This document shows positions 57,347 through 64,000 of a DNA stretch of 64,000 nucleotides, piece by piece (within the stretch, counting starts at the first letter, position 1; every line of letters begins with the position of its first letter). The notes under the pieces were generated by a model. It made no database searches, was not told the DNA's origin, and worked only from the letters and a program-made list of their open reading frames with translations. The translations under genes and the position numbers were made by a program. The stretch covers positions 21,186,001 through 21,250,000 of the forward strand of contig NC_046676.1 of assembly GCF_003369915.1 (NCBI RefSeq), written 5' to 3'. This stretch comes from Drosophila miranda. Taxonomy: Eukaryota > Arthropoda > Insecta > Diptera > Drosophilidae.

Positions 57347-57841
57347 TCACATCATATCCATGGGTTTCAATATCGTTATTTGATCCCTATAGTTGAAGCC
57401 ATAGCGAGAGCCAATGTAGATGCGCTTGGGATTCTTCATTCTGGCTATCAGAAATTCATTATCCTCCATCACCTCTAAGGGCAGCACGAGGATCACACTG
57501 TCTCTGTGGTGCTCCAGAGTGGCCATTTCGTTGTAGAACTCGATCTGTTTCTTCTGCTTAGATCGCCGAAAGTAGAATTTATAGGGGTTCCCCTTTGCTT
57601 TGGTTATCTCCATCCCATTCATGATTGCGCACACTTTGTAGTCCTTGTACTGAGCGCATTTATCAATGTTCCCTCTCATGTAGGCAGCTGCATGAAATTC
57701 GAAGGGAGTATCGTTATCCGGATGTTCGCCCGTTGCGCTCGAAGTAGAATATCTATCACTTTCAATGTCTATCGGATAGTCCACTTCAGCCACGCCATTC
57801 GCTGTGAGACCCAAAAGTATTAGAAGGCACCAGTTTTCCAT
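57347..57841 (-). CDS. small secreted two-cysteine protein (164 aa)
   Basis: This is a single exon. The ATG at 57,841 is preferred over in-frame codons upstream because it opens a signal peptide (MENWCLLILLGLTANGVAEV). The mature protein has an acidic Ser/Thr-rich N-terminal part (ESDRYSTSSATGEHPDND), then TPFEFHAAAYMRG, two cysteines at residues 62 and 71 (KCAQYKDYKVC), a basic stretch FYFRRSKQKKQIEF and a hydrophobic SVILVLPLEV. No family is recognised. NDTPFEFH resembles the VDTPFDFH start of the mature domain in the tandem family at 10-16 kb, which also has two cysteines, so distant kinship is possible. It converges on the hydrolase-like gene with only 28 bases between the stop codons, so the 3' UTRs must overlap. 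Confidence 0.75.
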   Translation of the reverse strand: MENWCLLILLGLTANGVAEVDYPIDIESDRYSTSSATGEHPDNDTPFEFHAAAYMRGNIDKCAQYKDYKVCAIMNGMEITKAKGNPYKFYFRRSKQKKQIEFYNEMATLEHHRDSVILVLPLEVMEDNEFLIARMKNPKRIYIGSRYGFNYRDQITILKPMDMM

Positions 57842-58285
57842 TGTTTCTTGCGACAGTCTCAGTTTCCCGATGGGATGGAAGTGTGTCAAGATCTGTCAAG
57901 GGATGTTCGAGCAGAGCTTTAAGCGTATCGAATGGATTCCATTCGCCAGTACATTATTACTGTGGCGCATCGAATGGATGGCTCTTAAAGTGGTTCGTGT
58001 ATTCGTTTCCTGTATTCATGTTGCTTATCGAAAAATTATTTAAAAATCCCACAGCGTTGTCGTCACCGAGGCGCGACCTTCACTAAGTTTTTCAGGGAAT
58101 CGACCTTACGTGCCTGGCATGCCTAATTAGGCATTAGAGGGGGCTTCCACTGCCACTGTCCCACTCCTGGGGCCTCTCGAGTAGCCAGCAAGTCGGCAAG
58201 ACTTAAGGGATTTGCGCCCCCGTGAATTTCGTTTTGACTTTGCATAAAATAGAAACAACAACAGCGTTTATATTCGACTTAAATG
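57842..58285. other. intergenic region
   Basis: It contains the 5' flank of the gene at 57,841 (minus) and the 3' flank of the gene at 58,633 (minus). No gene and no clear TATA box were seen. Confidence 0.4.
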
Positions 58286-58318
58286 TAACTTTATTTTTTC
58301 CATTAAATGTACCACAAT

Positions 58319-58633
58319 TTAGTACTGCCTGATGCCGTAGTAGGGATTGCTGTATCCGTAACTGGGATAGCCATGCCTCGGCACCGCAACAGGCTGATAG
58401 ACAATCGGCTGTACCACAACGGGCTTCGAGAGCAGATATTTCAGCAGATGACGAGGCTCACGTACGAGAGAATCGACCTGGTCCGCTGTTGTCGCTGGCG
58501 CTGCGGATCGGGAAATCGCATTAGCATGGTCGCCAGCATCTGGCAGATCAGGATGTGCGCTGTGGTCACCAGGAAATGCCACCACCATCACGATGGTGAG
58601 GCTGCTGAGTAGGAGAAAGCCAACGAACTTCAT
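58319..58633 (-). CDS. 104-residue secreted peptide with Pro/Tyr-rich tail
   Basis: This is a single exon. The ATG at 58,633 opens MKFVGFLLLSSLTIVMVVAF, a signal peptide with a cut likely after VVA. The mature part has an acidic His/Asp/Pro start (PGDHSAHPDLPDAGDHAN), an Ala/Thr linker, DSLVREPRHLLKYLL and a tail of Val-Val-Gln-Pro repeats (VVVQPIVYQPVAVP), then Gly-Tyr-Pro/Ser-Tyr (YPSYGYSNPYYG). There are no cysteines. Such tails occur in cuticle, eggshell and some peptide precursors; the family is unknown. TATATAAG lies at 58,681-58,688 (minus strand), about 50 bases before the start, and AATAAA at 58,290-58,295. Confidence 0.82.
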   Translation of the reverse strand: MKFVGFLLLSSLTIVMVVAFPGDHSAHPDLPDAGDHANAISRSAAPATTADQVDSLVREPRHLLKYLLSKPVVVQPIVYQPVAVPRHGYPSYGYSNPYYGIRQY

Positions 58634-58680
58634 CTTCAACGATCTGTAAGCGAGTGAATTGTTTGAGGATCAATCATAGC

Positions 58681-58688
58681 CTTATATA
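58681..58688 (-). promoter_or_regulatory. TATA box of the 104-residue peptide gene
   Basis: TATATAAG on the minus strand, about 50 bases 5' of the ATG at 58,633. Confidence 0.6.
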
Positions 58689-58939
58689 CACAATATATTG
58701 GACTGGTCAGGTAGTCCATCCTTAGCAGGTGGTGCTGCTTTCTACCTGTTCTGATCCCCGAACAGCTGCAGGGGATTATCCTAAAGAACCTTCTCAGAAA
58801 CAGAATGCAATGGATTTGATTTTTGGAATGCTTGAAACAGTTTTATTGCTCGCTTGGTTTTTCTTTGCTTCGATGTGGTTCCCATTGACATACCCAAACG
58901 CCCAACTATATGCCTATATCCGTATATATCCGTAGACCC

Positions 58940-59639
58940 TTACATCTGTGGTGGTGCTGGCATGCCTTCGGGTGGTGGAGGAAGACCGGGTGGAGCCTGA
59001 CGGCGTTGCTGAAGGCAGAAGCCACACAGATTAAAGATCAGTATCAAATCGAATACACATTATGTACTTACTCTGAATTCCTTGGGTGGTGGTGGCTCCT
59101 CATTGGCCACTGCGCGACGGGACTGGAATGACATAGATTGATGGATAAACCCTGCGAAGGATCAATAGTTCAATCTGTGGCTTACCCTGAAATGCTTGGG
59201 TGGCGGTGGCGGCTCCTCATTGGCGACCATCGATAGCTCGTTGTTCAGGTCGCGGGCATGGCGCCCTGCCTAGAAGAAGGCATTTAACAAAACGTTGTAT
59301 TAACAGGGCTAAATTGGCAACACGCCGCCATTGCTGTGCCTTCTGCGGATCAAGTTTCTCCATCTGCTCCATATCTTCCGGCGTCTCTTTTGGGGCCAAG
59401 AACTCTTAAGATTCGTCCTCCCAATTTGCTTAGCCAATCGCACTTACCCTCTGAAACAGACCCGTGAGTTTCGGATCCTGCGAAAAGGATTAACCAAAAT
59501 AGTCACTACAAATCATCCCGTGACAGGACTATCCCCCACTCACCTCGACACCGTTGGTGGAGCCACTGCCACGTCCCTCAGCGCCAAAGAGCATCAAAGC
59601 CACAACGTAAATAACCAAAACAGCACAAAATAGCTTCAT
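58940..59639 (-). CDS. multi-exon proline-rich secreted precursor with repeated peptides
   Basis: Six small exons are predicted: 59,639-59,544, 59,477-59,448, 59,402 to about 59,322, about 59,269-59,186, 59,122-59,072 and 59,008-58,940, all about phase 0. The total is about 127 residues. Exon 1 is a signal peptide (MKLFCAVLVIYVVALMLFGAEG) plus RGSGSTNGVE. Exons 2-3 encode DPKLTGLFQR and FLAPKETPEDMEQMEKLDPQ. Exons 4 and 5 encode near-duplicate peptides, VANEEPPPPPKHFR and VANEEPPPPKEFR, and exon 6 adds QAPPGLPPPPEGMPAPPQM. Each is preceded by Arg-Arg (SRR, QRR), as in a precursor cut into several proline-rich peptides. The exon 3/4 junction is uncertain: donor GTTGCC or GTGTTG with acceptor TAG or GCAG, differing by two codons. 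TATATAAG lies at 59,740-59,747. Function unknown; a proline-rich antimicrobial or reproductive peptide is possible. Confidence 0.75.
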
Positions 59640-59739
59640 TTCCTAGCTGTCACGTTCCCGACGGTCACAATAAAAGATGTCAAGCCAAAAGATGCTACGG
59701 AGAACCTCGACTGTACTAAAGTCGGAGCCGAATAGGTGG

Positions 59740-59747
59740 CTTATATA
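59740..59747 (-). promoter_or_regulatory. TATA box of the proline-rich precursor gene
   Basis: TATATAAG on the minus strand, about 100 bases 5' of the ATG, allowing a 5' UTR of about 70 bases. Confidence 0.55.
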
Positions 59748-59749
59748 TG

Positions 59750-60330
59750 CTGCCCCATGGAGTTGGGGCAGGAGAAGGGGCTATGTAATTGGCTTGTTCG
59801 AAATTATTATCCGAAATCTTGTCATATGGCAAGTTAGCTGCGATTGCTGCGATTGTCGAAAACATGTTGATTGGCTGTTAAATCATAGTTATTAGCAGAT
59901 TTATCTTGTAGATAAATGGAACATGGCAGTTCTAGCTTGGGGGACGTGGGATTTTTGATAGAATTGCATGTGCATAATGGATTTTTTCCATCAGAGATAC
60001 CACAGTGCTTTAAGAGTATTCTCATTGGAGAAGGTTATTACTTCTAAATAAAGATTGTTTCTTACACGAAACTTTTCACCTTTCTTAACGCGTATCGCAT
60101 CGTTCGCATGGCTTTGCCACAGCAAATAAGTTTTATATCTGCAATCTCCGTGTTCTATTACACAACAAAATACCGTTATTGGCTTACCCTTCTTCTTCCG
60201 TTGGACAAATTATTCCTTCCAAGGTGGCGGCGGTGCTCTTCTTGTGCTATTTTTCATTATTTCCGCTCCTGAGCGCCACAGCGCGTCTACGTTTGCTCCG
60301 AGCTTTGCATAATTTCGAAATTATAACGCG
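59750..60330. other. intergenic region
   Basis: I see no firm gene. A hydrophobic frame at about 60,222-60,285 (VAAVLFLCYFSLFPLL) looks like a signal peptide but has no ATG in frame upstream, so I do not call it. Confidence 0.35.
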
Positions 60331-60335
60331 CTTTG

Positions 60336-60656
60336 ATGTTGTCGCCGACGCGCGAGGACTCGTCTGGGAGGCAGAACGACATCCTCGACTACGTCCAAGT
60401 CAAATACAACAGCGGGGCGGGGGCGACAGAACAGCCAGAACAGCGCCAACGGAAGACAAAGGAAAGTGTAAATGAAAATGGAAGTACATATAGCTCTACC
60501 GATACCCTTCAAGATAGATCTTTGGACATGGCAGGTATAGTCAGTCTCTTTGGATCAGAGATCACAAAAAGAGAGTTTAAAAAATTAATATCGGAAATAA
60601 GTGATAAAAAAAAACACAGCGTCGTTTTTATCAAGCGGTTTTTTAGAACAGGATAA
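60336..60656 (+). CDS. possible 106-residue ORF (doubtful)
   Basis: An ATG-initiated frame opens MLSPTREDSSGRQNDILDYV and is hydrophilic, Gln/Glu/Lys-rich in the middle (TEQPEQRQRKTKE), with a basic end (FIKRFFRTG). AATAAA follows only 9-14 bases after the stop (60,665-60,670), and the composition is less repetitive than the chance frames around it. There is no signal peptide in this frame and no recognised domain. An alternative is a downstream exon of a gene whose other exons I cannot see. Confidence 0.3.
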   Translation: MLSPTREDSSGRQNDILDYVQVKYNSGAGATEQPEQRQRKTKESVNENGSTYSSTDTLQDRSLDMAGIVSLFGSEITKREFKKLISEISDKKKHSVVFIKRFFRTG

Positions 60657-60670
60657 TTTAAATTAATAAA

Positions 60671-61420
60671 TTTTCAACACAAATGTTTTACTATTAAAAT
60701 TTAAAATAAAGGTTATTTCTGATTTTAACAATACTTATCAAAAATCAATTTTTATAGTTGTACAAATTATTTAAGGAAATTAATTTTGAATTGTTGTTTT
60801 TATTTTATATCATTTAAACATTAGAATTAGTTGATTTTTTTTTTATTTCACAATTTTTTAAATTAAACTTAATATTAAAATCTTTACGATCCCTGCTTTG
60901 GATAATTTGAAACCGATTTTTGTGATCGTTGTGATATGGGATATTATATGAAATGGTAATCCAATCTAATAATTTTAAATGTTCGATTACTGCCAGCAGC
61001 TAAAAGGACGATCTGGACTTTATTTCCTTAACAAGCGAGAACTAGTTTTCAAAGAAACACCAATCTCCGCATGACTTTGGCAACTCTGCTGTAGATTCTT
61101 GGTCAAATATTTATAATATATTATATTTAAGTGACAAACATCTGGTTGAAATCGTATTACCCTAGGGAAGTGTGTACAAATAAATAAGCGCACTTTTTTC
61201 TCATTTCCGTTGCTTACTTTGACGTGTTTAGTTTTTGATGTGTACATTCTCGCACGCAGAGAAGACAGTGGGGGATATTGTGCAGGGGGGCTATGGGAGG
61301 GGTATGGGTAGTGGAGCAAAGGAGAGAGAGGGACGAGGAAAATGCTTAAATTCGTCATTCGACAACACGGACAGCGTGAGGCTCCTCCTCAGGGCTCCTT
61401 TCCTGAGATGATGTCTTACC

Positions 61421-61452
<32 letters not shown>

Positions 61453-64000
61453 GTCGCTCTTCCACTGTCCGCGTCCCTGTCTCTGTCGCCGGGCGGCTTC
61501 CTCTTTTTGTCTGTATGCGAAACTTTTCTCATTAGAAAACTTTTACTATTTCCGCTACTCAACGCCAAACGCAAACAACAAACGACAAAAATGGGGAAAT
61601 ACATAAAAAACACCATTCGGATAAAAGACAGAAATGCGTAAATGTGTTGTAAATAAAATGTTTGATGCGCCCAAAGCACCCGGCATTCCATTCCTTAAGG
61701 CAACTGCATTTCTATATAGTACATAGAGTGCAAAGCTTCCTTTCGCTACTCGAACTCTCATAGGACATCTAAATATACACCTACAACTGCCTCCCTGAAT
61801 CCGTCTTTGGGCGAGAAGAGTGTTGAGGTCGTGGAGAGTTATTTTTCCTTGATCCCCTCTTGATCCTACAGGAATCTTCTTTCTGTGGCATACATATCCA
61901 TACTTTTGGGTAGCAAAAGTACTGAAACAAAAAGTACGATCCTATAACCTATTCTCAATATACGCCACAAAAAACATCTCTCAGTCCAGATATATATGTA
62001 CATACATACATATATATTCTGTGAAGCAGCGAAAGTACTTAAATCAGAACCCTTGGGCACCACCAGGAAAAAATCTCCCGAAGGAATATATCCTGCGGCA
62101 AACGTTCTCCTCGAGTTCTTTAGACAACAAATGTAGGACAAAACAACAGACCCAACAAAGGGCGGCTCATAAAAATGTCTTTTATTAAATTTTCTCCTCT
62201 GCAAAATCAATAAATCAGAACAGCGCGGCATGCAGCTTACCTCAGTTTCAATTCAATTCAATCAGATTTTCTTATTTGATTTTAACTTTACCTCCTACGA
62301 CTCTGTCTGTAAGTCGGAGAACTCTCTTCCTGCCGCCTGAGTGCCGGCGCCCTGCCACTTCTTCCTGTTTCCTGCGCTTGCAGCGCACTTCCTTCCAGTA
62401 CCTGGAATTTGCTCTAATTTGATTTTGAACGGCAGGCAGCTTCTCTGCGATTTGCCGCGCTGTCATCTGTCAGCGCGTTTTGAGTCGCAAATATTGATTT
62501 CACACCCAAATGGCAAGTGATTTTCTATAGGTGAAAGGTGATGTTCAGATGATTGTCTTTAGCTCTGCAATTGTTGGTGCCACCAACAGTTTCTGTATTT
62601 TAAATCCACTAAAACACTCTCAACTTTAATCCTAGAGATCGCAAAGCTCTGCGATATTTACTCTACTGTTGATCTTATAAATTTAAACGTTATTATTCCA
62701 CCTCCAAATAGGCTATTAAAGGCATTTAGTAATTCAGTGGCTGCACGCACCATTAGCGGCCCATAGATTCGCAAAAGCTGGTCATTTAATGCGGCATAAG
62801 TGGCAAGTGAAATTAATGCTCGGCTGTCCCAATTCCCAAAGTGCCTGCCTGGCCAGACCTGGCCTGGCCTGGTCCGAGGCGAAGCCTTGCGCTAATGCAA
62901 AACATAAACCAGGGAATGGAACGCCTTAGTTGCATATCGATGCATATTCAACCATCGAACAGGGGATGCCCTCTTTCTCCGGCGCCTGTCAGCAATAAGT
63001 TCAATGGGCTACATCACGTCGCCGGGCAAACGAGAGCATCACGAACCGGATAATGATCAACGAACTGTATACGTTTCCGCAATCGTAGTCAAATGGACAA
63101 ACATGCACACAAAGTGCACCGGCTGCTCCTGCTCCATCTCCTGCTGCAGCAGGTCCTGCTCCAGTTCCGACAACTGTTCCGACTAGGAGGTCCTTGCTGC
63201 TGTCACTTGGGACTCTCTGCATCGGAATGGGAATCGACGGTATCGAAGCGAAGGCCATGGGAGCTTTAGCTGTGGCCCAAGCAGCTTATGCCGCTTCACT
63301 GGCGATGCCAGCAGCCTGCCAACCATTCCCCACCCTCATCTCCATCGCCTCCCCGTTTGAATATTTTGCATTATTGATAAACTGCTTTCTCGTAGTCGTC
63401 ATCGTTGTCGTGGCAAGAAATAAAGCAGCGGCAAAGAATATTTATGACACTAGGAACACAAAAATATGTACATCTATATGTAGGTACGAACGGGAGTGTA
63501 TTCGAAGTCAACGGAGCGAACCGGAGCGACAGGCAGGACCGGCCCAGCACAGCCGGGCACGCCCCAAAGCTCGAAACGTGTCGGGCATTAAGCGCTTGAA
63601 CGTGTGTAACAGGCTTCTTCCACGACAGGACCCGGACCCTCTACGTACCCCCACAGGATAATATAATGGTACTTTTACAAACGTTTGCTGGCGATACATG
63701 GCGATGGGACAAGGTTTGACTACAGTAGATCAGTTCTTGGCTATTTACTCATGGGAAAAGGCTTGGGAAAACCTTTTTTTTCTATTCACATACATCGAAA
63801 TAGCATTATTAATCAGTTTATGCTATAAATAATACCTATAAGTATGGATAGGAACCAGCTGTAAATGGTAGAAAATAATTTCATCCTTAGGGCATACAAA
63901 ATTCTCCATTATCCACTCCAAACTACTAGAAACTCTTGCAATTTTTGGCAATTTCTGATGGGTACCCTGCATAAAGGTGGGGAAACGGGCGAAACAGGCG
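60671..64000. other. noncoding stretch to the window end
   Basis: Very AT-rich sequence runs at 60,657-60,900. A CT tract lies at 61,421-61,442. No frame shows a domain or splice pattern; 63,194-63,661 and its antisense frame are Ala/Val-rich low complexity. Confidence 0.5.
61421..61442. repeat. (CT)n microsatellite
   Basis: Eleven CT units, continuing imperfectly to about 61,453. Confidence 0.95.

Noticed and set aside
60179-60475. Signal-peptide-like frame VAAVLFLCYFSLFPLL
   Set aside because: No in-frame ATG upstream, and it overlaps a better-supported ATG frame. A spliced start cannot be located.

Overview
This window looks like fly nuclear DNA, most likely Drosophila and probably the obscura group. 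Long stretches are rich in homopolymers and dinucleotide or trinucleotide repeats. The genes are compact, with 57-80 base GT-AG introns, signal-peptide first exons, TATAAA/TATATAAG boxes and AATAAA signals. Several genes match, from memory, the neighbourhood of D. melanogaster 57A on chromosome arm 2R (Muller C): a GNBP-like3 gene, a bleomycin-hydrolase-like gene (CG13423 in melanogaster, I believe), a diverged Sec61-gamma (CG13426, I believe) and an odorant-binding-protein pair of the kind clustered at 57A-B. These orthology statements are recall, not search results.

Layout. 1-9.9 kb: no gene recognised; one striking 40-bp-arm hairpin at 7.83-7.98 kb. 9.9-16.2 kb: a minus-strand tandem array of five copies (one broken, four apparently intact) of a secreted precursor. 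Each intact copy has a short signal-peptide exon, one small intron, a low-complexity pro-region, a furin-type RR.KR site and an 84-91 residue mature domain with two cysteines. The promoter and a more distal GATA-containing block are repeated with the copies. The last two copies are a very recent 866-bp-spaced duplication whose junction gave the newest copy a new C-terminus and stop codon. 20.6-21.7 kb: an intact odorant-binding protein followed by a broken paralogue. 29.6-30.0 kb: an intronless Sec61-gamma-like gene. 16.2-44.8 kb is otherwise gene-poor. 44.9-59.6 kb: a dense group of mostly small secreted-protein genes: GNBP-like3, a GGPF-repeat protein, an 80-residue Gly/Asn-rich peptide, a paralogous pair with near-identical promoters and first exons, a catalytically dead bleomycin-hydrolase homologue, a two-cysteine secreted protein, a 104-residue Tyr/Pro-tailed peptide, and a multi-exon proline-rich precursor with repeated peptides between Arg-Arg pairs. 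60-64 kb: one doubtful ORF, then nothing recognised.

Functional reading. Apart from the hydrolase-like and Sec61-gamma-like genes, nearly every gene encodes a small secreted product, most with a TATA box, which suits strongly inducible or tissue-restricted expression (immune, chemosensory, gut or reproductive). GNBP-like3 is known to be infection-induced in D. melanogaster, and a few NF-kB-like sequences lie among the small genes. That makes an immune role for the right-hand cluster plausible but unproven. The best candidates for undescribed biology are the tandem RR.KR-processed family at 10-16 kb and the proline-rich repeated-peptide precursor at 59 kb.
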